From Streptomyces sp. ISL-98 (GTDB lineage Bacteria > Actinomycetota > Actinomycetes > Streptomycetales > Streptomycetaceae): a stretch of DNA of 64,000 bases. Made by a program: the position numbers and the translations under genes. Location: contig NZ_JAGGPB010000004.1 in NCBI RefSeq assembly GCF_018614055.1, positions 124,001 through 188,000 of the forward strand, read 5' to 3'. The notes under the pieces were generated by a model. It saw only the letters and a program-made list of their open reading frames with translations, was not told the DNA's origin and searched no databases. This document shows positions 8,133-16,570 of this stretch, piece by piece (positions within the stretch are counted from its first letter, which is position 1; every line of letters starts with the position of its first letter).

Positions 8133-8762
8133 ATGACGGACCGGCGCACCAAAGGCGGGCTCGTCGCCATCGCCGTATGCACCGGGCTCTGGCTGATCCA
8201 GAACGGCGCCGAGGGGCGGAACCCGCCGCAGCCGTCCGTCGCCGAGGCATTCACCGCCGGTTCCGGGCACACGGGCGGCAGCGGCGTCCCTCCCACCGAC
8301 GCGCTGCGACCTTCCGAGCCCGTACGGATCCGGATACCCGCCGTCAGGGTCGACGCGCCCGTCATGCGCCTCGGCCTCGCCCGCGACGGCAGTCTCGACG
8401 TACCACCGGCCGGGAACCGCAATGTCGCGGGCTGGTACAGGGACGGCACCCCGCCCGGGACCAGAGGAACGGCGATCATCGCCGGGCACGTCGACAACGC
8501 GCAGGGCCCGGCCGTCTTCTACAACCTCGGGGCGCTGAGGAAGGGCGACACCATCGAGGTGGACCGCCAGGACGGGCGTACCGGCGTCTTCACCATCGAC
8601 GCCATCGAGGTGTACGACTACGAGGACTTCCCGGAGCAGCGGGTGTACGGAGCCAACGGAAACGCCGAGCTACGGGTCATCACCTGCGGCGGCGCCTTCT
8701 CCCCGAAAACCGGCTACCGGGCCAATGTGGTGGCGTACGCGCATCTGACAGGGGCGCGCTAG
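8133..8762 (+). CDS. Class F sortase
   Basis: A 209-residue sortase with an N-terminal signal anchor (about residues 8-23). Catalytic residues are His119 (AGHVDN), Cys185 (VITCGG) and Arg196 (TGYRAN). The TCGG context and the short domain fit class F sortases of actinobacteria. It would act on the outer face of the membrane, cleaving a sorting signal and transferring the protein to the cell envelope. The adjacent secreted protein with a C-terminal hydrophobic helix is the obvious candidate substrate, although it lacks a canonical LPXTG. Confidence 0.9.
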   Translation: MTDRRTKGGLVAIAVCTGLWLIQNGAEGRNPPQPSVAEAFTAGSGHTGGSGVPPTDALRPSEPVRIRIPAVRVDAPVMRLGLARDGSLDVPPAGNRNVAGWYRDGTPPGTRGTAIIAGHVDNAQGPAVFYNLGALRKGDTIEVDRQDGRTGVFTIDAIEVYDYEDFPEQRVYGANGNAELRVITCGGAFSPKTGYRANVVAYAHLTGAR

Positions 8763-8774
8763 GACCACGCTGCC

Positions 8775-9557
8775 CTAGGACCACTGGTCGAAGGCGAGTT
8801 TCGCGACCAGTGAGAAGACCACAAACAGCAGCACACCGCGTACGAACTCACTGCCCTTTTTGAGCGCCATCCGCGCCCCGGCCATCGCGCCCGCCAGGTT
8901 GAACACCGCCATCAGCGCGGCCAGCTGCCACAGGACCGTCCCCTGGTAGGCGAACATCGCGAGGGCGCCTGCGTTGGTGCAGACGTTGACGATCTTGGCG
9001 TTGGCGGACGCGGTGACGAGGTCGAGGTGGAGCACCGCGGTCAGCGCCAGCACCAGGAACGTTCCGGTGCCGGGGCCGAAAAGGCCGTCGTAGAAGCCGA
9101 TGCCGCCACCGACGAGGACGATCGCGCTGACGGTACGGGCCCGGGTGACCGGGGCCCTCTCCTCACCGGCGGCCCTGCCGAAGGCCGGCCGCAGCAGCAC
9201 GAACGCGGCGACCCCTAGCAGCACCACCATGATCACTGGGCGCAGTACGTCGCTGCTGATCCCGGCGGCGAAGAACGCGCCCGTCATGGAGCCCACGAGC
9301 GCCATGAGGCCGACCCGTACCGCCGTCTTCACCTCCACCGGCGCCTTGCGGACGTACGTCACCGCCGCTCCGGAGGTACCGACGATGGCCACCGCCTTGT
9401 TGGTGCCCAGGATGTGCGCGGCGGGCACGTTCGGAAGGCCGAGCAGCAGCGCGGGCAGAAGCAGCAGCCCGCCGCCGCCCACCACCGCGTCGATCCAGCC
9501 CGCCGCGGCAGCGGCCAGGCACAGGACAACGAGCATGGTCAGCGATATCTCAGGCAT
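8775..9557 (-). CDS. TSUP (TauE/SafE) family membrane permease
   Basis: A 260-residue integral membrane protein with seven to eight hydrophobic helices. Typical family motifs are GWIDAVVGGGGLLLLPALLL near the N terminus, a GTNKAVAIVGTSGAAVTY stretch and, in the second half, GGGIGFYDGLFGPGTG. TSUP proteins move sulfite, sulfoacetate, taurine-derived or other small anions, usually as exporters; the substrate here is not evident. It converges on the sortase gene and lies 21 bases downstream of the response regulator gene, on the same strand, so read-through from that operon is possible. Confidence 0.88.
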   Translation of the reverse strand: MPEISLTMLVVLCLAAAAAGWIDAVVGGGGLLLLPALLLGLPNVPAAHILGTNKAVAIVGTSGAAVTYVRKAPVEVKTAVRVGLMALVGSMTGAFFAAGISSDVLRPVIMVVLLGVAAFVLLRPAFGRAAGEERAPVTRARTVSAIVLVGGGIGFYDGLFGPGTGTFLVLALTAVLHLDLVTASANAKIVNVCTNAGALAMFAYQGTVLWQLAALMAVFNLAGAMAGARMALKKGSEFVRGVLLFVVFSLVAKLAFDQWS

Positions 9558-9578
9558 GATCGCGACCCTACGTGAAGG

Positions 9579-10256
9579 TCACGCGCCCGCATCCAGGTAG
9601 CGGAGCACGGCCAGGACCCGGCGGTGGCCGCCGTCCGACTGGGGCAGGTCCAGCTTGGCGAAGATGTTCGCGATGTGCTTCTCGATCGCACGCTCCGAGA
9701 CGACGAACGACGACGCGATGGCCTGGTTCGTACGGCCCTGGGCCATCAGCGCCAGCACCTCCCGCTCACGCGGCGTCAGCGCGTCCAGCGCCGACGCACG
9801 ACGGCTCGCGCCGAAGAGCTGGGCCACCACTTCCGGGTCCAGTGCCGTGCCGCCCGCCGCGACCCGCTCCAGTGCGTCCACGAACTCGCCGATGTCCACG
9901 ACGCGTTCCTTGAGGAGGTAGCCGACGCCCGCGCCGCTCTCCCCCAGCAGCTGCGCCGCGTACTTCGTCTCCACGTACTGGGAGAAGATCAGCACGCCGA
10001 GACCGGGCGAGGAGCGGCGCAGCTCCACCGCCGCGCGCAGGCCTTCGTCGGTCTGGGTGGGCGGCAGCCGGATGTCGATCACGGCGGCGTCGGGGCCGTG
10101 CTCGGCGACTGCGGCGAGCAGTGCGCCGGCGTCGCCGACTGCCGCCGCGACCTCCACGCCACGCAGGGTGAGGAGCTGGACGAGCCCGTCGCGCAGCAGC
10201 GCGGAGTCCTCGGCGATGACAACACGCAGCGGCGGCACAGCCTCAACACCCTTCAT
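9579..10256 (-). CDS. NarL/FixJ-type response regulator
   Basis: A 225-residue regulator: receiver domain (acidic residues in IAEDS, phospho-acceptor Asp in AVIDIRLPP, Lys in LLKERV) and a C-terminal LuxR-type helix-turn-helix (LTPREREVLALMAQGRTNQAIA ... SERAIEKHIANIFAKL). The start codon overlaps the stop codon of the kinase gene (ATGA), so the two are translationally coupled. A GTG seven codons downstream is an alternative start. Targets are unknown; the divergent nitrite reductase operon and the downstream permease are possible. Confidence 0.92.
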   Translation of the reverse strand: MKGVEAVPPLRVVIAEDSALLRDGLVQLLTLRGVEVAAAVGDAGALLAAVAEHGPDAAVIDIRLPPTQTDEGLRAAVELRRSSPGLGVLIFSQYVETKYAAQLLGESGAGVGYLLKERVVDIGEFVDALERVAAGGTALDPEVVAQLFGASRRASALDALTPREREVLALMAQGRTNQAIASSFVVSERAIEKHIANIFAKLDLPQSDGGHRRVLAVLRYLDAGA

Positions 10257-11506
10257 CGGCAGGGAAGTAGGACGGTCACCACGGTAGGCCCTCCGGGCGG
10301 GCTGTCGCAGGTGAGCGTGCCGTCGACGGTACGGACCCGGGCGAGCAGGCCGGTCAGCCCGCTGCCCGCTCCGACGGCCGCACCGCCGCGCCCGTTATCC
10401 CGCACGGCGAGGCGGAGGGTGCCGTCCCGGACGGTTATGCCGATGGCGGCGCGGGTCGCTCCGCTGTGCTTGACGGCGTTGGCGAGGAGTTCGGCGGCGC
10501 AGAAGTAGGCGATGGATTCGATGGCGGGGGCGGGGCGTTCCGCGATGTCGGCGGTGAGCGGGACGGACAGCGGGCTGTCGGCGGCGAGGGTGGCGAGGGC
10601 CGTGTCCAGGCCCTGGTCGAGTACGGGTGGGTGGATGCCCTTGACGAGGTGACGCAGGTCGGCCACGGCCGCCTTCGCGTTGCCCTGGGCGGTTTCGACG
10701 ACGGCGACGATCCGGTCGCGGTCCACGTCGGCCGCGAGCAGTTCGCGGATCATCGTGAGGTGCATGCCGAGGCCGACGAGCCTGGCCTGGGTGCCGTCGT
10801 GCAGGTCGCGTTCGATGCGGCGCAGCGTCGCGGCGGCGTCGTCCACGGCCTGGGCGCGGGTCTCCTCCAGGGTGCGGATGCGCTGGTCGGCGGCGTTGGG
10901 GCCGAGCAGGGTCCGCAGAAGTATGCGATGCGGGACGAGGAGGCGACGTATGAACCAGGGGGTGACGGCCAACAGGAGGAGGCCTGCGGTGGTGGTGATC
11001 AGCCACCTGGGCCAGGAGTCGAACTCGACGCCGCCGAACCGGAGCCCCACGTGCCGCACCGAGCCGTCGGCCTCCCGGACCGTGATGTAGTTCCAGCGCT
11101 TGACGATGGGGTTCAGGACGAACAGCAGCCCGTACGCGTACCCGCCGAACGCGGCGAGCACCGGCGGCAGGGCGGTGAACGGCGCGGCGAGGGAGCAGCC
11201 GACGGCCCGCCACCCGGCCCGGTCGCCGAGGACGGCCCGCCGCCAGCCGAACGCGCCCGGTGCGTCGCGTCGTACGGGCGGATCGATGCGCAGGCCCAAC
11301 AGCCCCAGGGCAAGGGCACGTTGGAGGTCTCCGAGGGCGAGCGCCCCTCGGACGGTCAGGGCGAGCAGCCACGGCCCGAGTGCCGTCACCGAGAGCAGCG
11401 CGCCGGCCAGCAGGCCCGTGACCACCAGGGCCATGCCCGTCAGCGCGAGGGGCAGGGCCAGGGCGGCGTACAGAAGAGCAGTGGCGGCGGCGCGGAGACG
11501 GTGCAT
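10253..11506 (-). CDS. Sensor histidine kinase with integral sensor domain
   Basis: About 417 residues. The N-terminal half is a multi-helix membrane sensor region of the actinobacterial type also present in the neighbouring protein. It is followed by a dimerisation/phospho-acceptor helix with RIERDLHDGTQARLVGLGM (His in DLHDG) and an ATPase domain ending DNGRGGAAVGAGSGLTGLLARV. This is the HisKA_3 class that pairs with NarL regulators. An in-frame TTG at 11515 is an alternative start; the ATG at 11506 has a TAGG-type site at better spacing. The gene sits directly after the stop of the sensor-only protein, making a three-gene operon. Confidence 0.9.
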   Translation of the reverse strand: MHRLRAAATALLYAALALPLALTGMALVVTGLLAGALLSVTALGPWLLALTVRGALALGDLQRALALGLLGLRIDPPVRRDAPGAFGWRRAVLGDRAGWRAVGCSLAAPFTALPPVLAAFGGYAYGLLFVLNPIVKRWNYITVREADGSVRHVGLRFGGVEFDSWPRWLITTTAGLLLLAVTPWFIRRLLVPHRILLRTLLGPNAADQRIRTLEETRAQAVDDAAATLRRIERDLHDGTQARLVGLGMHLTMIRELLAADVDRDRIVAVVETAQGNAKAAVADLRHLVKGIHPPVLDQGLDTALATLAADSPLSVPLTADIAERPAPAIESIAYFCAAELLANAVKHSGATRAAIGITVRDGTLRLAVRDNGRGGAAVGAGSGLTGLLARVRTVDGTLTCDSPPGGPTVVTVLLPCR

Positions 11507-11516
11507 GGGAGCCAAC

Positions 11517-12149
11517 CTAGAGCTGGTGGATCACGGGTACGGAGAGAAGTGCGCAGACCACGGCGACGCCGGCGGCTATGCCGGTGGTCCGCAGGAGGCC
11601 GGAGCGGTCCGCGCCGAGGAAGCCTGATGCCAGCCGCGCCTGGAGCCTGGTGAAGCCCTTGACGACCCACGGTGTGAGGAACAGGAACGGCAGCCCGCCG
11701 CTGATGGCGTGCACCGCCCACGCCCCGGCCATGGTCGGGCCGCCCCAGGACTGGGTGGGGTCGTTGTCCGGCCGCAGCGGGAAGCCGAGGTTGATGGCCA
11801 CGACCATCCAGAAATAGAGGGTGACCGTGACGGCGACGAGGTTGAGCGGCGCGCTGATCACTGCGTGGGCGAGGGCGAGCGCTCGGCCACGCACACCCGG
11901 CGCACCGGCTTCCCCCGCACCGGTCTCTCCCCCCACTTCCACGCCCAGCAGCCGGCTGGCGAGCCCGCGCTGGATGCGGGCCGCGGGACCGCCGACGAGC
12001 GCGATCGGTATACACAGGAGACCGACGGGGAGGGCAAGCACGACATACGCCGTGCGCTGCCAGGTCCTGGCCCGGAACGGCTCGCGGAGGATCACACTCG
12101 TACGGCTGGTGGCGGTTGCTGCGGCGGCTTGGCGCTCGGTGATGTCCAT
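11517..12149 (-). CDS. Membrane sensor-domain protein without kinase
   Basis: A 210-residue protein with four predicted membrane helices (around VLALPVGLLCIPIALVG, LNLVAVTVTLYFWMVVAINLG, ISGGLPFLFLTPWVV and IAAGVAVVCALLSVPV). It resembles the sensor region of the adjacent histidine kinase, including the pattern of a helix pair, an acidic/Gly-rich cytosolic stretch and a second helix pair, but ends before any kinase domain. The start is ATG 12149 with GGGAG upstream. It is the first gene of the sensor-kinase-regulator operon and probably modulates the kinase; the ligand is unknown. Confidence 0.75.
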   Translation of the reverse strand: MDITERQAAAATATSRTSVILREPFRARTWQRTAYVVLALPVGLLCIPIALVGGPAARIQRGLASRLLGVEVGGETGAGEAGAPGVRGRALALAHAVISAPLNLVAVTVTLYFWMVVAINLGFPLRPDNDPTQSWGGPTMAGAWAVHAISGGLPFLFLTPWVVKGFTRLQARLASGFLGADRSGLLRTTGIAAGVAVVCALLSVPVIHQL

Positions 12150-12350
12150 GCGTTCAGACTCCCGGTCGCACGCGCCCGTTTCGATCGTGCCTGTACGGAA
12201 CTCCGGGGTTCGGTTTACCCCACCCCCGGAGTCGGCCCCCGGCGCCATCCCCGGGCAGCGCCACCCCGGGCGTCGCCCCCGGACAGCGCCCGTCCCCCGG
12301 CTGCGCCCCCTCGCCCCTCACAGCCCGGAGCACACCGCGCTGAGCGCAGT

Positions 12351-12388
12351 GTTCCCCGCGGGAAACAACTGGGATGCGGCCGGGTAAC
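12351..12388 (+). promoter_or_regulatory. Candidate GlnR box upstream of the nitrite reductase operon
   Basis: Four pentamers spaced by exactly six bases: GTTCC-N6-GAAAC-N6-GATGC-N6-GTAAC. The known Streptomyces GlnR operator is gTnAc-N6-GaAAc repeated. The first two pentamers match with one change and the last with one change; GATGC is weak. It ends 22 bases before the flavoprotein start, and nirB is a GlnR target in S. coelicolor. The site is unusually close to the start codon, so the promoter position needs mapping. Confidence 0.5.
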
Positions 12389-12410
12389 ACCGCCCCCGCA
12401 GGCTGCGGTC

Positions 12411-13658
12411 ATGAGCAAGGACATCGTGGTGATCGGCGGCGGGACAGCAGGGGCCAGGCTGGCCCGGCAGCTGGCCCCCTCTGCCCGCGTCACCGTAATC
12501 GGCGAGGAGGACCACGCCCCGTACAACAGGGTGCTGCTCGCCGAGGTCCTCGCCGGGCGTTACGGCCCCGAGGTCGTCGCACTGCCCGAGACGCCCGTAC
12601 GGCGCGGGGTACGGGTGGTCCGTATCGACCGCGCCGACAAGGTGGTCCAGTGCGACGACGGCAGCGTCGTCCCGTACGGAACACTGGTCCTGGCGACCGG
12701 ATCCAACCCCGTACTGCCGCCCCTGCGCGGCCTCGGCAACGATCTCCCCGACGGCGTCCACCCCTTCCGCACCATGGACGACTGCCTCGCCCTGGCAGCC
12801 GCCGTGCGCGAAGGCACCCGCGCCGTGGTCATCGGAGGCGGCCTCCTGGGTGTCTCGGCGGCCCGCGCCCTCGCCGAACGGGGCGCGCAGGTCGTGCTGG
12901 CCCAGCAGGGCGAGCACCTCATGGAGCGCCAGCTGGACCCGGCCGCGAGCGAGCTGCTGCGCAGCCATCTGGAGACACTGGGCGTCGAGGTCCACACGGA
13001 GTGCCGGGTACGCGGCCTGCGCTGCGAGGCCGGAGCGGTGCGGGCCGTCGAGCTCGCCGACCGTTACGCGCTGGACGCCGACCTCGTCGTCGTCGCCTGC
13101 GGTGTACGCCCCCGGGTCGGCCTCGCACGGGCCGCGGGCCTGGACGTACGCAACGGCATCGTCGTCGACGACGAGCTGCGCACCTCGGACCCGGACATCC
13201 GCGCCATCGGCGACTGCGCCGAGCACAACGGCCGCGTCTACGCCCTCGCGGGCCCCGCCATCGAGCAGGCCGACGTCCTGGCCACCCTGCTGGCCGACTC
13301 CCCGGACGCCTGCCCGGCCGACTCCCCGGCCCCCTCCTCGGACACCTCCCCGGCGCCCGCCCCGGCCCCCTCGGCGCGCTACACAGGGACCCGCGCCCTC
13401 ACCCGTCTCACCCTCAACGGCTCCGGCCCCCTCGACCTCGCCGCCTTCGGCGAGACGACCCCGCTCCCCGGTGACGACGTGGTCCGGCTCACCGACGCCA
13501 CCCGAGGCGCGTACCGCAAGGTCGTCGTCCGCGGGGACCGGCTGATCGGCGGAATTCTGCTGGGCGATCTCGGCGCCGTCGGCGAACTCGCCCGTACCTG
13601 GGAGGGCGACGAGCCGCTCCCCTCCTCCCCCTTGTTCCACCTGCTTGGAGGCTCCTGA
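12411..13658 (+). CDS. NAD(P)/FAD-dependent oxidoreductase, NirB N-domain-like
   Basis: A 415-residue pyridine nucleotide-disulphide family flavoprotein with two Rossmann motifs, VVIGGGTAGARLA (residues 6-18) and VVIGGGLLGVSAA (139-151), and the FAD motif DIRAIGDCAEH. It resembles the FAD/NAD half of NirB but has no Fe-S or sirohaem domain. A Pro/Ser/Ala-rich linker at about 296-322 separates the reductase fold from a C-terminal ferredoxin-reductase-like domain (YRKVVVRGDRLIGGILLGDL). It precedes nirB by one base and likely passes electrons from NAD(P)H to the nitrite or nitrate reductase. The ATG at 12411 has only a weak ribosome site. Confidence 0.85.
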   Translation: MSKDIVVIGGGTAGARLARQLAPSARVTVIGEEDHAPYNRVLLAEVLAGRYGPEVVALPETPVRRGVRVVRIDRADKVVQCDDGSVVPYGTLVLATGSNPVLPPLRGLGNDLPDGVHPFRTMDDCLALAAAVREGTRAVVIGGGLLGVSAARALAERGAQVVLAQQGEHLMERQLDPAASELLRSHLETLGVEVHTECRVRGLRCEAGAVRAVELADRYALDADLVVVACGVRPRVGLARAAGLDVRNGIVVDDELRTSDPDIRAIGDCAEHNGRVYALAGPAIEQADVLATLLADSPDACPADSPAPSSDTSPAPAPAPSARYTGTRALTRLTLNGSGPLDLAAFGETTPLPGDDVVRLTDATRGAYRKVVVRGDRLIGGILLGDLGAVGELARTWEGDEPLPSSPLFHLLGGS

Positions 13659-13659
13659 G

Positions 13660-16203
13660 ATGTCCACACCCACGATCGTGGTCGTCGGCCACGGGATGGT
13701 CGGCCAGCGTTTCCTGGAGGCCCTCGCCGAGCGGGGCGTGACCGGGCGGGCGCGTGTCGTCGTCCTGTGCGAGGAGCCGCGTCCCGCGTACGACCGCGTG
13801 CAGCTGACCTCGTACTTCTCGGGCTGTACCCCCGACGAGCTCTCCCTCGTAGAGGGCGACTTCATCACCCGTAACAACATCGAACTGCACCTGGACGACC
13901 CGGCACAGAGCGTCGACCGCGCCACCCGCACAGTGACCTCCCGGGCGGGCCGCACCTTCACCTACGACACGCTCGTCCTTGCCACCGGCTCGTACCCCTT
14001 CGTACCGCCCGTTCCCGGCAAGGATGCGGAGGGCTGTTTCGTCTACCGCACCATCGAGGATCTGCTGGCCATCGAGGAGTACGCGAAAAACTCCCGGGTC
14101 GGCGCCGTCGTCGGCGGCGGGCTGCTCGGCCTGGAGGCGGCGGGCGCGCTCAGCGGGCTCGGCCTCGACACCCACATCGTGGAGTTCGCGCCCCGTCTGA
14201 TGCCCGTCCAGGTCGACGAGGGCGGTGCCTCGGCCCTCCTCCGTACGATCGAGGGAATGGGTCTGACGGTCCACACGGGTGTCGGCACACAGGCGGTCAC
14301 CACCGGCGACGACGGCACGGTCGACGGCATGTCGCTCTCGGACGGTTCGACCCTCGCCACCGATCTGGTCGTCTTCTCGGCGGGCGTACGCCCCCGGGAC
14401 CAACTGGCCCGTGACTGCGGCCTGTCCGTCGGCGAACGGGGCGGCATTTCCGTCGACGAACAGTGCCGTACGTCCGACCCCTCCGTCTTCGCGATAGGCG
14501 AGTGCGCCCTGGCGGCGGACGGCAAGGTGTACGGCCTGGTGGCACCCGGCTACGAGATGGCCGAAACGGCGGCCGCCACCATCGCGGACGAAGCGAATGA
14601 GGCCAACGAGGCGGACGAGGCGGGAGCGGGCCAGGCCAAGGCCTTCACCGGCGCCGACATGTCCACCAAGCTCAAGCTCCTCGGCGTCGACGTGGCGTCC
14701 TTCGGCGACGCCCACGGCACCGCGGAAGGCTGCCTGGACGTCGTGTACTCCGATTCCCGCTCCGGCGTCTACAAGAAGCTGGTGGTCAGCCCGGACGGCG
14801 CCCTGCTCGGCGGCATCCTGGTGGGCGACGCCGACGCGTACGCCATGCTGCGCCCCCTCACCGGTACCGTCCCGCCGGTCGCCCCCGAACAGCTCATCGC
14901 GCCCACCGGAACCGGCGTCTCCCTGGGCCCGTCCGCGCTCCCCGACGACGCCGTGGTCTGCAACTGCCACAACGTCACCAAGGGCGCCGTCACGGCCTGC
15001 TCCACGCTGCACGAGGTGAAGAAGTGCACCAAGGCAGGGACGGGCTGCGGCAGTTGCGTCAAGCTGATCGGCCAGCTCCTCCCCCAGTCCGGCGACAAGG
15101 GCCTGTGCGGCTGCTTCCCGCACACCCGCTCCGAGCTGTACGAGATCGTGCGCACCCTGCACATCACCTCGTACGCCGCCCTGCTCGACTCCCACGGCCG
15201 TGAGGCGGCCCGCGGCGGCGACGGCTGCGAGACCTGCAAGCCGACCGTGGCATCCATCCTGGCCAGCCTGAGCAACGGCCACATCCTCGACGGCGAGCAG
15301 GCCGCCCTCCAGGACACCAACGACCACTTCCTCGCCAACATGCAGCGCAACGGCTCGTACTCCATCGTGCCGCGCATCCCGGGCGGCGAGATCACGCCCG
15401 AGAAGCTGATCGTGATCGGCGAGGTGGCCCGCGACTTCGGCCTCTACACCAAGATCACCGGCGGCCAGCGCATCGACCTCTTCGGCGCACGCGTCGACCA
15501 GCTCCCCCTGATCTGGACCCGCCTGGTCGACGCCGGCTTCGAGTCGGGCCACGCGTACGGAAAGGCGCTGCGCACGGTCAAGTCCTGCGTGGGCCAGACC
15601 TGGTGCCGTTACGGCGTCCAGGACTCGGTCCGTATGGCCATCGACCTGGAGCTGCGCTACCGGGGCCTGCGCGCCCCACACAAGCTGAAGTCGGCGGTCT
15701 CGGGCTGCGCCCGCGAGTGCGCGGAGGCCCAGTCCAAGGACTTCGGCGTCATTGCGACCGCTAACGGCTGGAACCTGTACGTCGGCGGCAACGGCGGGGC
15801 GACCCCGCGCCACGCGGACCTCCTCGCCCAGGACCTGTCCGACGCCGAACTCGTCCGCCTCATCGACCGGTTCCTGATGTTCTACATCCGCACCGCCGAC
15901 CGCCTGGAACGCACGGCCACCTGGCTGGACCGCCTGGAGGGCGGCCTGGACCACCTGCGGGACGTGATCGTCCACGACAGCCTGGGCCTGTGCGCCCAGC
16001 TCGAAGCCATGATGTCCACGCACGTGTCCAACTACCGCGACGAATGGGCCGAGACGATCAACGACCCGGAGCGGCTCTCCCGCTTCGTGTCCTTCGTCAA
16101 CGCGCCCGACGCACCGGACCCCTCCATCCGCTTCGTCCCCGAGCGCGACCAGATGAAGCCGGACCTGACCATCCTCACCCTCGAAGGGACTCGCGTCGGA
16201 TGA
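13660..16203 (+). CDS. nirB: NAD(P)H-nitrite reductase large subunit
   Basis: An 847-residue enzyme reducing nitrite to ammonium in the cytoplasm. Domains in order: FAD/NAD reductase (residues 1-400; VVVGHGMVGQRF, VGGGLLGLEAAG); BFD-type [2Fe-2S] region (Cys434, Cys436, Cys463, Cys466, with a further CETCKP segment near 523); sirohaem/[4Fe-4S] reductase domain with the cluster ligands CVGQTWC (643, 649) and CAREC (683, 687). Length is normal for the family. A small Glu/Ala/Asn-rich insert lies at about 310-326. ATG 13660 follows GGAGG. Its stop overlaps the nirD start, so the subunits are coupled. Confidence 0.96.
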   Translation: MSTPTIVVVGHGMVGQRFLEALAERGVTGRARVVVLCEEPRPAYDRVQLTSYFSGCTPDELSLVEGDFITRNNIELHLDDPAQSVDRATRTVTSRAGRTFTYDTLVLATGSYPFVPPVPGKDAEGCFVYRTIEDLLAIEEYAKNSRVGAVVGGGLLGLEAAGALSGLGLDTHIVEFAPRLMPVQVDEGGASALLRTIEGMGLTVHTGVGTQAVTTGDDGTVDGMSLSDGSTLATDLVVFSAGVRPRDQLARDCGLSVGERGGISVDEQCRTSDPSVFAIGECALAADGKVYGLVAPGYEMAETAAATIADEANEANEADEAGAGQAKAFTGADMSTKLKLLGVDVASFGDAHGTAEGCLDVVYSDSRSGVYKKLVVSPDGALLGGILVGDADAYAMLRPLTGTVPPVAPEQLIAPTGTGVSLGPSALPDDAVVCNCHNVTKGAVTACSTLHEVKKCTKAGTGCGSCVKLIGQLLPQSGDKGLCGCFPHTRSELYEIVRTLHITSYAALLDSHGREAARGGDGCETCKPTVASILASLSNGHILDGEQAALQDTNDHFLANMQRNGSYSIVPRIPGGEITPEKLIVIGEVARDFGLYTKITGGQRIDLFGARVDQLPLIWTRLVDAGFESGHAYGKALRTVKSCVGQTWCRYGVQDSVRMAIDLELRYRGLRAPHKLKSAVSGCARECAEAQSKDFGVIATANGWNLYVGGNGGATPRHADLLAQDLSDAELVRLIDRFLMFYIRTADRLERTATWLDRLEGGLDHLRDVIVHDSLGLCAQLEAMMSTHVSNYRDEWAETINDPERLSRFVSFVNAPDAPDPSIRFVPERDQMKPDLTILTLEGTRVG

Positions 16204-16529
16204 CCCTCCAACTGCTCCTCGAAGACGACTGGTTCACGGCGTGCGAGGCGGCCGCCCTCACGCCGGGCCGCGGAGTGGCGGCCCTGCTGCCCGACGGCCG
16301 CCAGGCCGCGCTCTTCACCGACCGCGCGGGCCGCGCGTACGCGATCGACAACCGTGATCCGTTCTCCGGCGCCCAGGTCCTCTCCCGGGGCCTGATCGGC
16401 TCCGTGGAAGGCCGCGCCTTTGTCGCGTCCCCTCTCCTCAAGCAGCGTTTCGACCTGGAGACAGGGCGGTGCCTGGACGACGAGACGGTCACGGTGAAGA
16501 CCTTCACCGTACGGCTCGGAGGTTCTTGA
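16200..16529 (+). CDS. nirD: Nitrite reductase small subunit
   Basis: A 109-residue Rieske-fold protein without the Cys/His cluster ligands, as usual for NirD (DRAGRAYAIDNRDPFSGAQVLSRGLIGS, ending LKQRFDLETGRCLDD). It is the small subunit needed for NirB activity. The ATG overlaps the nirB stop codon (ATGA), and no promoter is seen between them. Confidence 0.93.
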   Translation: MTLQLLLEDDWFTACEAAALTPGRGVAALLPDGRQAALFTDRAGRAYAIDNRDPFSGAQVLSRGLIGSVEGRAFVASPLLKQRFDLETGRCLDDETVTVKTFTVRLGGS

Positions 16530-16570
16530 CCGGTCGTTCCACATTCGAACGCCGGCCGTACGCTGGGGCC

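Noticed and set aside
8775..9557. A sulfite-specific exporter assignment for the TSUP protein
   Set aside because: The family is too diverse; no sulfur genes lie nearby, so no substrate was named.
13489..16023. An 844-codon open frame opposite nirB
   Set aside because: nirB has all its domain and cluster motifs in the other direction; the opposite frame has none.
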